Source of the DNA: Warburgia ugandensis
Taxonomy: Eukaryota > Streptophyta > Magnoliopsida > Canellales > Canellaceae
Length of the DNA: 64,000 nucleotides
NCBI GenBank assembly: GCA_035236585.1
Contig: CP141132.1
Span: forward strand, 26,619,445 to 26,683,444
Direction: 5' to 3'
Part shown: positions 35,201-46,895 of the stretch, piece by piece
How the letters are laid out: each line of letters starts with the position of its first letter
Numbering within the stretch: the first letter of the stretch is position 1
Translations under genes and position numbers: made by a program
The notes under the pieces: model-generated
The model's input: only the letters and a program-made list of their open reading frames with translations
Database searches by the model: none
What the model was told of the DNA's origin: nothing

Positions 35201-37119
35201 AAAAGGTTAGTAAATTATCTAACCCTGATAAAAATTATAAGTGAGATAAGGATGATCAAACAAGATCCATTGGATCTTGAATGAGCAAGAACAATATGAA
35301 TAATAACATTGTATTGTACTTAGTATGTGTGTTTATTAGTATGTATGATATAGATCAAATCTTGATCATTAGATTAGGTAATCCAAACCCTTGATCAAAT
35401 ATGATTCAAGGAAAAGAACCAGGATCATCCTCCTTAGGGATGATCAAATAACTGACTTTAGAGCAAAGAAAAACTAGATGATAAAAGATCTAGGCCCTTG
35501 ATCTTTATCAACAAGAGTAGATTATTGATCAAAGGATCTATGAAAGATCAGGATCAAAGAGATGGATACACAAAGACTTAGAATACAAATACTTAGATAT
35601 GAAAGATTAGAAGATCATTCTAGCCATCATATCTATTGTTCAATTAGATTATTTAGATTGTATATATATATTGACTGTATGTATGAATTTACAGATTACA
35701 TACATCAGTCAGCATCATGGATGATCTAAAGCGATGGATCACTACTTGTAGGTAGGAGGATTTATGAATGCATCTGCATGGGATGTACATGTTGAAGTTA
35801 TGACCTTATGTTGACAAGTGTAATGTTAATACTTGTATTAAATCCCCTGAAACCCTTATGATCCAACCAAACACATATGAAATGGTTAAGTTAGAATTGA
35901 GGACTAGACTCTAAATGAATATGGAACGAGAAGATATTCTAGCCCTAAGTAAACAGACAGATTGTCTAATATGTATGAAACCTATTTTACATATAAGTAA
36001 GGAGGCTTGTGGTTTTGTTTTAAATAGGCATAAGCTTGGGGGATGCTATGCTAGGGGAGTTATGAGGGTTTGGCCACCCGCTTCCCTAAATTTGATGATT
36101 TGATGATACCTTACCCTATGAAAGGCTAAAAGTTAGGTGGGGCAGTTATGGGAAGGCCACCACTGTGAAAGTCCTATCTCCCCATGTGGGCAGTGACACA
36201 ATATTTTCCACTGTGGTATCAGTGGTGAATAGAGCAGTTATCTGAGTGCACTAGTATGGATCAAATTGTAGCATGGTAGTCCTTCGATTATTTTGCACTA
36301 TGATGCATATGAGACAAGCATAGTGAAATTCCTTATGTTTTGGCATGATAAAATGCTAGCTAATTCTATATTACTAGTATTTCCTAAGAAGGGAAATTCC
36401 TAGTATAGGACTAGTAGAAATATTGATTTCTTATAGTGGAAAGAATTGACCAGCTTAGTTGGCAATGATATTTGACTACTTTCATAAATTTGACAAATTT
36501 ATCCATGTACAGTATGTATGTATGTATGTATAAGGATGTATATATATTACAACGTAAAGAGTTAGATACATGAGTATGTTTATGAATAATGGGATTATGA
36601 AGTATTAGAATTATACTATCAATTATTATGCTTCTTGAATCCCTAACCAAGCATAGCTTGCTAAGATATTGTAAATGTTTCAATGTTTACAATATCTCAG
36701 ATACGAAGAAGGAGACATAGGAGCTCAAACATGAAGAGAATAATCATTAGGGTATACCCCTTGAAGACATATATTTTGTTTTGTTTGAGAGTATTGTATT
36801 GTAATGAGAGTTTCATTGTATGGTGAGTTTTGAGTTTTGGATTATGTAATTTGGACAAGTATTGTAATGGATTTAGGCTGTACTACGAACCACTGGATGG
36901 ATTCTGAAATTTAATAAAAATCTATTCCTTCAATGGAATTTTATTTTGTACAAAAATTCTACTTATGTTATGTATGAAGTGATGACTTGGATTTTTCAAA
37001 ATAAGTTTTAAAGAAAAGAATTTATGCTGTTTTGTTTTGCGAAAATTTTTTTTACTACTAAGGGCCCTCCCTTTGAAAAAGGTATTACAAAATGTGTTAC
37101 AAAAACTCGAGTCATCTTA
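32243..37119 (+). repeat. Element D, 5' LTR (about 4877 bp)
   Basis: It begins TACAATAATCCCAATTTTTG, where the 3' LTR at 41220 has TGTAATAACCCCAATTTTTG, and ends near 37119, just before the primer site. The first 1.28 kb aligns with 41220-42497. The upstream motif is present twice (32390-32432 and 32541-32580). A CpG-rich patch lies at about 33487-33660, the middle block at about 36035-36170 and a perfect hairpin at 36664-36697. From about 33700 to 35900 it is AT-rich without genes. The length is large for a plant LTR. Confidence 0.85.
36664..36697 (+). other. LTR hairpin, element D
   Basis: AGATATTGTAAA pairs over 12 bp with TTTACAATATCT across a 10-nt loop. Flanks ATAGCTTGCTA and CAGATA are the same as in solo LTR 1 and element F. 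It lies about 420 bp before the LTR end. Confidence 0.75.
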
Positions 37120-37120
37120 G

Positions 37121-37137
37121 TTGGTATCAGAGTCATT
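37121..37137 (+). other. Primer binding site, element D (tRNA-iMet type)
   Basis: TTGGTATCAGAGTCATT directly follows the LTR end and matches TGGTATCAGAG. Confidence 0.85.
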
Positions 37138-37250
37138 CATCCATTCACAGTACAGTACAAATATGTCCAAAGGAGAGATGATAATCCAGTTTTAGATTAA
37201 GATAGAAATAGTTGTATAGAATACTGATAGAAATTTTGGTTTATGAGTAG

Positions 37251-38340
37251 ATGCCACCAAAGAGAGTCACAAGGCAGACAACTCACAATACTCTAGAAGA
37301 CAATATAGAGAGATTAACCATGAATAATGTGGAAGCAATGGTAACAAGGGTATTGAGGAGCTTTCTTCCTCACATTCAACAAACCCAAAGTTCATCACCT
37401 CTTGTAGAGATATCAAGTACGCAGGCTTAGGCTCAGCCTGAAGTGAGTCACAATACACCAACACCAGCTACTCCCATATTAGTACAGGGGCAATCTTCCT
37501 TTGTACCAAGTGAAGAAGTTAAAAAGTCCCCATTAGCACTAGAAAAAGTTAACAAAATGATGGAGAGATTTCAAAAGATGGTTATGGTGTATAATGGCAA
37601 GGGTGTATGAAGGTGAAAATTTTCACCTATTTATTAAAACAAGAAGCTACATTTTGGTGGAGATTAGCTAACAACGTCTTCTTCTCAAATTCTGAAGATA
37701 CTACATGGGAGCAATTTAAGGAAGTCTTTAACCACAAATATTTCCCTTCTCATGTACAAGAAAGAAAACTGATAGAGTTTCTGGATCTAAGACAAGAGAA
37801 CATGTCAGTGGTAGAGTACGATAACAAGTTCGCTTAGTTAAGGAGATTTACAACTCACGTGTGTAACATTGAACCACATACAGTGAATCGATTCATTGAA
37901 GGGCTGCACTGAGGGTTGAAAAGGAAGGTACTTGGTACTAAACCCACGACCTTGGCAAAATGTGTTGAAATGGCTTCTAAGTTTGAAGAAGAATACAAGA
38001 AGAGTCAAACCACTGAGTTTAGTGGAGGAGGAAACAATAACCCAAATCCCTTCCAAAAGAATAAAAGATCTTGGAACAATTTTAAGCCCCAAAGAAATCA
38101 GAGAAAAAATGCAGCAGGGCAAAATAGATGACCATGTCCAAGATGTAGAAAATTTCACCAAGGTAATATCTGCCCTAGACTTGGACAATAGCAACCACAA
38201 TGGTTTCTGATCAAGTTCCATAATTGTGGGGAGTATGGACACATCGCCAGCTACTTTCCCAAACCATTGGTAGTTAAGGATGCAAAACCAGAAATTGCCC
38301 CTCGACACCAAGGGTGGGTCTTCGCCATCACTGATAGCCA
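37251..38340 (+). pseudogene. Element D gag
   Basis: Start at ATG 37251, giving MPPKRVTRQTTHNTLEDNIE, typical of chromovirus gag N-termini, 114 bases after the primer site. Then KMMERFQKMVMVYNGKG, LLKQEATFWWRLANNV, WEQFKEVFNHKYFPSHVQER, FLDLRQENMSVVEYDNKFA and MASKFEEEYKKSQ. Two Cys-rich motifs follow: CPRCRKFHQGNIC (about 38133-38171) and NCGEYGHIASYF (about 38223-38260), with the last Cys of the second changed. TAG replaces Gln at 37428 and 37835. A segment of gag near 37600 (between YNGKG and KVKIFTYL) seems missing, replaced by a stop. Confidence 0.85.
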
Positions 38341-41169
38341 GGTTGGACCATCTAATGTGGTGATTGAAGGTACATTACTTGTAGTTGACAACTATGCTAA
38401 AGTATTATTTGAATCTGGATCTACGCTTTCCTTTATATCTTGCGTATTTGCATCTAGTATACAACTATCATTGAAAAACTTAGGGATTTAATCTAAATGT
38501 AACAACTCCAATTGGAAAAACAGTTAAATTACAAGAATAATTGCATAATGTACCTATAGAAGTATTGGGCAAAAGAATGGACATAGACCTCATTTTACTG
38601 AACATGGTGGACTTTGACATCATACTGGGTATGGACTGGTTAGCAAAATACTAGGTAGTTATGGATTGTCACAAGAAGAAAATCACATTTAGCATAGCGG
38701 GTGAGAAAGTATTAGTACTGTACGAGAAACACAATGACTTAGACAAATCCATTATCTTAGCTATGAAAGTAGTCAAACATATATCCAAAGGGTGTCAGGC
38801 ATTTCTAGGAACAATAATTTCTTTAGATGATGAACAGCCCAAGATAACAAAAATTGAAGTAGTTAGGGAATTCCAAAATGTTTTTCTAGAAGAACTACCA
38901 AGATTACCCCCACATAGAGAAATTGAGTTTACCATTGAAGTAATTCCTGGTACAACTCCAATTTCTAAGGCACCTTATAGGATGGCCCCAGCAGAGTTGA
39001 AAGAGTTATGAGGTTAGTTACAAGAATTGTTAGACAAAGGGTTTGTTAGACCAAGTAGTTGACCATGGGAGCACTAGTAATATTTGTGAAGAAGAAGACA
39101 TACCTAAGTCAGCATTCAGAACTCGGCATGGGCATTACGAGTTTCTAGTCATGTCTTTTGGGCTAACCAACACACCAATAGTATTTATGGATGTAATGAA
39201 TAGAATCTTCAAGGAATTTTTGGATAAGTTTGTGATTGTATTTATTGATGATATATTGATTTACTCTACCAATATCAAGGAACATCAAGAACACTTCCAA
39301 ATTGTACTAAATACCCTTAGAACACATAAAGTATTTGGTCAATTTAGTAAGTGTGAATTCTAGGCAGAGAAGGTCAATTTCTTGGGTCATGTAATTTCCA
39401 AACAAAGGGTTAGGAGATGTGTTGATGCAAAATGGGAAGGTCATTGCTTATGCATCTAGAAAATTGAATAAACATGAAATAAATTACCCAGTACATGACC
39501 TAGAATTGACAACTGTTGTTTTTGTATTAAAAATTTGAAGATATTATTTGTATGGAGAAAAATTTAGTGTATTCACAAATCATAAAAGTCTTAAATACAT
39601 CTTCACTCAGGCTGATTTGAACATGAGACAAAGAAGATGGATGGAGTATATCAAAGACTATGATTTCGCCATCCAATACCATCCTAAAAAAGCAAATGTG
39701 ATGCATTAAGTAGATAGCCAAGAGTTGTACTCACAAACATCACCATTAAATCAGTTTTTATAGAAAGAGTCCTTAAAGCCCAAGAAGAAGATACAACAAC
39801 TCAGGAATTGTGTAAAAAGAAATGGATTTTGTAAGAGTACAGATGGGGGTATACATTTTCAAGAGAGATTGGTGGTTCCTTTAAATATAGACTTGAGAAA
39901 AGAATTATTACAAGAAGCCCATTAGTCAAAAAATTTCATACATCCTGGGGGTACAAAGATGTATCAGGATTTCAAAAGAAACTTTTGGTGGGAAGGTATG
40001 AAAAGAGAAATAGGGGAAGTTGTGGCTAAATGTCTAAATTGTCAACAATTAAAAGCTAAACACTAAAGATCAACTTGAATGTTACAAACATTGGAACTTC
40101 TAGAATGGAAATGAGACAACATCACCATGGATTTTGTAGCAAGATTGTCAAGGACCCGGGTAGGTCATGACATGATTTGGGTGGTTGTGAATAGTTTAAC
40201 AAAGTTAGCACATTTCCTTCCAATTAGGCAGAACCAGTCAATTGACAGTCTAGCTAAGTTATACATAAAAGAAACAGTAACTCTTCATGGGATTCCACTA
40301 TCCATCATCTCTTATAGGGATTGAAGATTTACTTCAAGATGTTGGAAGAGTGTACAATAAGCCTTGGGAACCTCACTTAAATTCAATACAAACATTTCAC
40401 CCCCAAACAGAAGGTCAATCAGAAAGGACTATCTAGACTTGAGAAGATATGTTGAAAGCATGTGCATTATATTGGAAAGGGAATTGAGATGAACATCTTC
40501 CGTTAGTAGAATTTACGTATAACAACAGTTTTCAAGCAAGTATTGGTATGGCACCATTTGAAGCATTGTATGGACGGCCATGTTGATCACCAACCTATTG
40601 GAGTGAAGTTGGAGAAAGAAAGTTAATAAAGTCAGAACTAGTGGAATAGTGTACAAACAAGGTTAGATTGATATAGAAGAGGTTGTTAACAGCACATAGT
40701 CTATAGAAGAGTTACATAGATAAAAGACGTAGAAACCTAAAATTTGATGTGAGGGAGCATGTATTTTTGAAAGTGTCACCAGTCAAAGGAGTAATGAGGT
40801 TTGGAAGCAAAGGAAAACTTAGTCCTAGATTCATTGGTCCATTTGAAATCCTAGAAAGAGTTGGTCTAGTGGCTTACAAATTAGCCTTACCACCCCAGCT
40901 CTAAAAAATACATAGTGTCTTTCATGTATCTATGCTGCGAAAATACCTACAAGATGACATGCATGTACTTTAAAGGGTGCCAGAAGAGCTAAAGCCAGAC
41001 CTAACCTTCAAAAGAGAAAGCGACACGGATCCGGGAGAACAAGGAATAGAAGTTAAGGACCAAAACCATTTCGCTAGTCAAAGTTCTGTGGCAACATCAC
41101 TCTGTTGAGGAAACCATGTGGAAAATAGAAGTAGAAATGAGGAAGACGCACCCTAGTCTATTTGATTAA
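38341..41169 (+). pseudogene. Element D pol: protease, RT, RNase H, integrase
   Basis: Protease (about 38355-38500): the active site reads ESGSTLSF, with the catalytic Asp changed to Glu. RT: PPHREIEFTIEVIPGTTPIS and YRMAPAELKEL, then a deletion at about 39090 to [20 protein letters not shown], which removes the first catalytic Asp; [12 protein letters not shown] is kept. A second deletion at about 39405 removes the RT-RNase H connection. RNase [37 protein letters not shown]. Integrase (about 39850-40700): IHPGGTKMYQDFKRNFWW, CLNCQQ, TMDFVARL (first Asp kept), ISYRD (second Asp changed to Tyr). The C-terminus is LVKVLWQHHSVEE ... HPSLFD, stop 41167-41169. Frameshifts are frequent. Confidence 0.9.
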
Positions 41170-41219
41170 GTTATTGTATTACAAATTTTGAGGACGAAAT
41201 TGTTGTAAGTGGGCAAGAT

Positions 41220-42497
41220 TGTAATAACCCCAATTTTTGTAAATTGATTAAGAAAATTAATAAAGTTTGAGTTTTTAGAAATTTCTAAGTAGAATATTAG
41301 GTTATTGGAAATTCTCTTTTTATAGAGATTAAAACATGATTTAAAACTTAGGAATTTTTAATGTACTTGAAAAACTGATCGAAATGACACTAAGTACATT
41401 CAATTCCGAGTTAAAAAGAAAATTCCCTAATTTTCTTTATTTTATGAATAAAAGGGTAAAATTATAATTTTAACCATAACTGAGATCTAAGACATCAATA
41501 TTTAGAATGTACTCAGAAATACAATTCCATCACCACTAAGTACGCTCAATTCCGAGTTTGGGAGAATAAAATGGATTTTTCTCTACAAAGGGCAAAATGG
41601 TCCTTTCACACCCCATGGGACCCACAAACAAATCCAATGCCCAGAAAACATGTAATGAGTGGTCAAACCACTACCAGCTGCTAGTGGAGAAGGAGGTGGT
41701 AGTGGAGGATCCAATGTTAATTTAATATTTAAAAAATTTTAAACATAATTTTTACATGTAATTATGAAAAATGCAAAACATCTATAAATACCCCTCCAAA
41801 AATTGTCCAAAAATATTCATTAAAATTCCCACAAAATCATCTTGTTTACTCTAAAACATCTAATCTAGATTCCTTCCCAAAATTCCAAAACACCCAAAAA
41901 TCTCTCTTCTTGCACTTTCTCTCTCCTCTCTCTAATTGGAACAAGAGACCTAAATTCAATTAGGCACTATGTTCCAAGTTGAATCTCACAAATCCCACCA
42001 TCCAACAATCTTGGACTACCTTATCTACAAAACCCTCAAATCAATTTCAAGATCCAATGGTGTAATCAACGGGAAATCACAAAACGAGGGATTATCGGGC
42101 TATCTTATCATCAAAGGGTATTTATTTCAAATTGGACATCAAATCTACGTTTTTTCTCCAATCAAGTAGGTGGAACCACTTCTTATATTTATTTCATGTT
42201 GTTTTATGTAATTTTTATTTTTCTATAATTGGTTTTAGGTTAAAATTTATAAAAATAAAGCAAGGACCAGAACCCTTCAATTCTGCATGATGGAGGGCTC
42301 AGATGAAAAATCTGTGCCATCCAAGCAATCTAGAAGGGTCCAAAACCCCTAGGGTAGAAATTTCAAGAATTTTCATTTAGTTTTGAGCCCTTAATTATAA
42401 AGGGATTGATTGGACGGTCCAAAATGGAGTGTCCGATCTCCCAAATTGGATCGATTCTCGGAATGACGTATGAAATGCCGCACAGAAACGCACCATG
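41220..42497 (+). repeat. Element D, 3' LTR, truncated after about 1.28 kb
   Basis: It starts TGTAATAACCCCAATTTTTG after a degenerate polypurine tract (AAGTGGGCAAGA). The motif pair is at about 41375-41415 and 41521-41560, and the TATA box at 41783. Similarity to the 5' LTR stops at about 42497, so roughly 3.6 kb is missing. A short direct repeat, CATGCAAGACTTCCCAA, occurs twice right at the break (42494 and 42520). Confidence 0.85.
41783..41790 (+). promoter_or_regulatory. TATA box of element D LTR
   Basis: TATAAATA followed by CCCCTCC. The 5' LTR copy at 32814 reads TATGAATACCCCTC, so the 5' copy has decayed. Confidence 0.6.
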
Positions 42498-43340
42498 CAA
42501 GACTTCCCAAGATACATCACATGCAAGACTTCCCAAAGTTTCCCCCCACAAAGATCATGTAGCTCCTTCCTTTCATAGGATCATACACAACCACCTTTCT
42601 TTCTCCTTTTTACATGCTGCCCTTGTTTACAATGGAAAGAGTCCTCCATCCTCTTAAAGAAAGCTTCCTATGTCTTTCCATTTCTCCCTTGTAAATCACA
42701 TTTAAACCTATCCAAGTAATGGGTTAAGGCTCTTATAGAATCACATGAATATCCCCATTGGTCCACCTCTTAGATTCTCCCTTATATCTCTCATGGAAAG
42801 CACGTGGGCTATAAATTGAAAACACATCTTCTACCCTTTAGAAAACATATGAAATCCATGTGCGTCCCTCTCTTGGTTATTTCACTTCAGAAAAGATCCA
42901 TACATGTGGTTCCATCATGTGTTATTATAACTTCACTTTGAAGCTCCTTGGGATGGTGGTTGTATGCGTGCATTTATAGGAAGCTGGCCATCGTAGGTTT
43001 TGCTAACGATAGCTTGTTTTGCACTAATAGATGTTGGTCACATGCATGAGGTTTATGACTACTTTGAAATTGATAAGGACACCCCCATAACATTTTAGGG
43101 TCTCATATTGCTAAAAATACACAAATTGTGCAATAGAACCCTAATCACGTAAAGTGTAAAATAAACACTAATCAATGATAAATTAAGTAATTCAAGGATT
43201 AAAAACTCAATTTTTAGGGATATTAAATAGAATAAATATGTATATATCAAATACCCCAAGACTTAATTTTTGTTATTCCTTTAGCAAAACTACAAAAGTA
43301 AAATGAAAATACAAAATCCTAAAAATCCCAACCACTTTTG
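42498..43340. other. Unassigned stretch between element D and a minus-strand LTR remnant
   Basis: No gene recognised. The sequence is pyrimidine-rich at first, then has a CACGTGGGCTATAAATTG stretch (about 42802-42820) that looks like a promoter but has no supported gene after it. Confidence 0.3.
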
Positions 43341-43906
43341 TAGTTGTTGTTGTCTGCATTTAGTGGTTTAGCTTTAAATATACTTGTAAGTGCACAAAGC
43401 AAAGTAGTAAGATGTACGTAAGTGAGGTCAATCCCACAAGAAATCTCATAGATTGTATTCAATTGAAATTTTCTTAGATTACTTATCCTAGCCAAAGAAA
43501 GATCGTATTTGATGTATTCTATAAATTAAAAGTACATAGAAATAGAAACATGCATTAAATAGAAACTTTCTAAAACTAAAATTAGAAATTAATTAAAATT
43601 AAACTAAAGATGCAACTAACTTAAACAAATACTAAGGAAACATAAACTTGAACTAAACCTAATAATAATTCAAAGCATGTAAAACTATTGAAACAAAAAT
43701 CAAAAGTGTATGCATGAAACTAGATGGGGGCGCATGAAACATATAATCAAAAGTGAGCACGTAACACTAGACATGGTGTGCATAGGTTATCGATGTAAGC
43801 CCATGGACATTAAGATAAACTTTGTGCATGATTTAATCAAGAAAGATGCTCATGGAATTTCAAGTGAAGCGTGTGTAGGGAAAATAAGCATGAAATGCAA
43901 GATTCA
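43341..43906 (-). repeat. Minus-strand Athila/Tat-like LTR remnant, 3' end portion
   Basis: On the minus strand it reads TTGTGGGATTGACCTCACTT...GTGCACTTACAAGTA, resembling the 3' end of the Athila LTR at 45560-45645. The homologous stretch at about 58900-59100 shares the plus-strand text CTCATAGATT and CC-AGCCAAAG. It is split by the Athila element and continues at 55554. Confidence 0.5.
43902..43906 (+). repeat. Target-site duplication of the Athila element (left)
   Basis: ATTCA, repeated exactly at 55554-55558. Confidence 0.9.
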
Positions 43907-45645
43907 TGTTGAGTGTTTAATTTTGGATAAAATACCCGTAATCTAGCTTTTTTATTTTTAAAATTTAATGATCAGATGATCTTTAAGAGCTAATCAGATG
44001 ATTAAAGCATGATCAAGATGAATATAATTGAATTTTGTATGGTACAGATCAACCAAATTGAGTATTGAATGGCTTGGATCGAATCAATGGACTAGATCAC
44101 CATCAAGAAATAAAAGGCCACATGGGTCCCATGATACAAGATGGAGATGCTTAAGGAAATAAGAAAGAAATCCTACAAATCATTAGCATGACTTGTAGAG
44201 GAAAGATTGAAGGTTTAGATATTTTCTTTATAAGAAGAACAAGAGGAATCAAGCTAAAGAGGAAGGTGGAGAAAATCTCAAAAGAAAGGGAAAATTGGTA
44301 TAAGGAAAGGGCACCTAAAAGGAGAGATCAAAGAAGGAATAGGTAGATGGAACATAGAAAGCCCACAAGCTTAAAACCAAAGGAGGAAGTGGAGACAGGG
44401 AGACTACAGTAGATCTATTCTGCATGGTAGAAGTAGAAGGGGCTGCACCATAGGAGATCTGGTAGGGAGAAACTAGTATAGCTCCACCGTAGATGACTGC
44501 ATAGTAGGATTTGAAACACACTCCATTGCAGGACTAATCCAGTAGTGGAATTTCTTCATCATAAAAACCATTGCTGAACACCGTTGAGGAGCTCCACTAT
44601 GTATCTCTCATTTTTTCATTCCATGTTCTTAGTCTAGCATTACCCTTCAACTTGGTTCATCCTCTGACTTATTAATTGTTTCACTTCATGTCAACCCTTG
44701 TTCTAGCTGTAGGTTCCTCTCTATTTTAACTTGTAGTTTTACTCTAATTTCCTTCAATTCTTCCTTATTTTCTTTATTGTTGCAATCCACCTTTGATTGG
44801 GTAAAACCCAATTTGGGTTTCTCCCAAAATTTTCCATTTTGATCTGCACGTGTCATCTACCTTTTCTGCCTACATCATCCTCCTCTACTTTCCCTCAATT
44901 AGGGTAAAAGAAGGAACAAATCCCAATTTTTTCCTTAGACTTATTTATTTAATTCCAACCATATTCATGTTTTGTCTTTTTTCCATTATGTTTTATTCCT
45001 AATCTGTCTTATTCTTATTCCTATTTTCCTTTATCTAAGATTTGTTATGTTCACTGTTAACTTAGGAATCAGTTAATCCAAGCCCGTTTGATTAAAGCCT
45101 AACTGAATCAACAGTTTAGCTTAAACTAACAAGATCACTTCAGTTCCTAATCTAGTTTGCATCAAATTTTTAATTAATCTTTATACCACCTCAAGATAGT
45201 TCCTTGCCAATCCATTGGTCCTTATCCTCAATCTATCACCCTAAATTTCTTTCCTTAGTCTAGATTATCAAATTTTTGGGAGATATGTTTAATTCAATTG
45301 TTGAATCCTTAACCAAAGATGTTAGTGAGGGATTGATGAAGGCTGATTGACTTTGATGTTATCATATTTAAAGAAATTTTCTATGATCAAGCTAGAGAAG
45401 TTAATTTTTAGTTGTTAATTCATTTAATTTTCTATCCTTTTAGATCAAAAATTTGTACTTTTTACTAATTCAATATATCTAAATATTGAGTTCATTATTA
45501 TTAAATTTTTGTCATTTCTTTTAATTTTTGAATAATTAAATTTTTTTTAAGCTTCATTTTCTTTAGGTCAAGTCTAAGTAGGATTGGCATGTACTTGCAT
45601 AAGATGTACTACAATAGCATGTTCACTTCTAAAAAACAATCAACA
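43907..45645 (+). repeat. Athila 5' LTR (1739 bp)
   Basis: It begins TGTTGAGTGTTTAATTTTGG and ends AAAACAATCAACA. It matches 54089-55553 but contains about 345 bp (roughly 44560-44905) absent from the 3' LTR, and lacks about 70 bp near its start that the 3' LTR has. A possible TATA sequence, TTTATAAG, lies at about 44226. Confidence 0.9.
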
Positions 45646-45650
45646 AGTTT

Positions 45651-45670
45651 TCGGCACCATTTCTTGGGAC
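45651..45670 (+). other. Primer binding site, Athila (tRNA-Asp type, decayed)
   Basis: TCGGCACCATTTCTTGGGAC corresponds to the tRNA-Asp site TGGCGCCGTTGCCGGGGA with several transitions. It sits 5 bases after the LTR. Confidence 0.65.
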
Positions 45671-46895
45671 CAACAATGGAGTTTTCATAAAATTTAATTA
45701 AAAATTCTAAAATTTATATCAATTGCATTGTTTTAGAATTTTAGGCATTTTTAGGTGCATTAATTTTTCTCAGTGCATAATCACTCCATTTTGTGAAATT
45801 TGGTATTTCTTGCTATTTTTTTATTTTGAAAGAAATTGGAAAGGCAAAATTCAAGGAGGATCTCAATCAGGATAGCCAAATTTTTATTTTGAGTGAATTA
45901 TAATGAGGATGCATTGCTTTTTTTTATTAATCACAATTCATTTAAAAAGGATTGTAATAATAAATTCAAAGGTGAACCATTGCAACCTAGAAATGGAGGT
46001 GGAATGTAAATGGTCCCACCCTTGTATGAGAAGATCTTATTTAGGACATCACTGTGAGCAGTCCTACCTCCTTAAAATTCCTAAATTAGGGTTTGCATAT
46101 ATAGAATAGCCTTCATTGATTGGTAGTGCAATTACATATAGATAGCATACTTTATAACTAATTCATTTTAAGGTTTGCATTAGTTTATTATTTTTAATTG
46201 CATTTTAGGGCATGTTTATCGCTTTAAGGTGATTTATATGTTAATTGAACTACCATGAAGTGTGGAAATTAATTAGTAAAGGCACCCAACGCCACAAAAT
46301 CAAAGGTGAATTTAATCATCACCTCTTGGCCCTCGTAGGACCTTCCAAATTAATTTAAAATCAACTAGAAGAGAGCTATAGAGGCCATCACATACTTGTA
46401 TGACCTCTAGGAAGGAGGCAACCCATTGCCACTCTAATGACCCATCTTTAATTGTCTGTGATGGCATTTAAATGACTAGCTCTGTCAGTACATTCTATGA
46501 CTCAGACTACCTACGACTAGCTGAAGAGGGTGTGAAGTAGTTTGTTAGGTTAGGATCTAACTGGTAAGCAGTGAGGCAAGTTTGAAATAGAGGATGAGCA
46601 TTATATTAGGCTAATCTAAAAGGTTCTCCTCTACACAAATTCAAGACAATCAAATTGTTTTCTTGGTAGCCTTAAGGTTATTTGAATTTTTTACTCTATC
46701 ATTGTCCATCATTAGTAGTTAGGTTTCATTAGTTGGGGTAGCTTTTCCCATTAAAAGAAGAAAGAAAATAAAATGAAATAAAAAAGAAATAAAAGAAAAG
46801 AGAACTTTTGTTGTATGCACTTTTGGATATGCAACAAAACTAAAAGGTTAGTCAAGTACGACCAAAATAACATACAACCAAATTAGTCCACATCA
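45671..46895 (+). other. Athila leader, noncoding
   Basis: About 1.2 kb between the primer site and gag. Long leaders are normal for Athila. The short frame at 45903-46109 lacks support. Confidence 0.5.

Larger units (their letters stand above)
32243..42497 (+). mobile_element. Element D: Ty3/gypsy chromovirus (Tekay/Del-like), 3' end truncated
   Basis: A 4.9-kb 5' LTR, primer site, gag, pol and the first 1.28 kb of the 3' LTR. It entered the gag of element C. No right target duplication can be sought because the 3' LTR is cut at about 42497. Protein remnants are close to those of element A, yet the LTRs are very different, so it is a related but separate family. Confidence 0.85.

Noticed and set aside
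37838..38311. 157-codon minus-strand frame, one of the longest in the window
   Set aside because: It lies opposite the gag zinc-knuckle region of element D, which has family-specific motifs; the minus frame has none.
42802..42830. CACGTGGGCTATAAATTG as the promoter of a host gene
   Set aside because: No reading frame, splice pattern or protein similarity follows on either strand.
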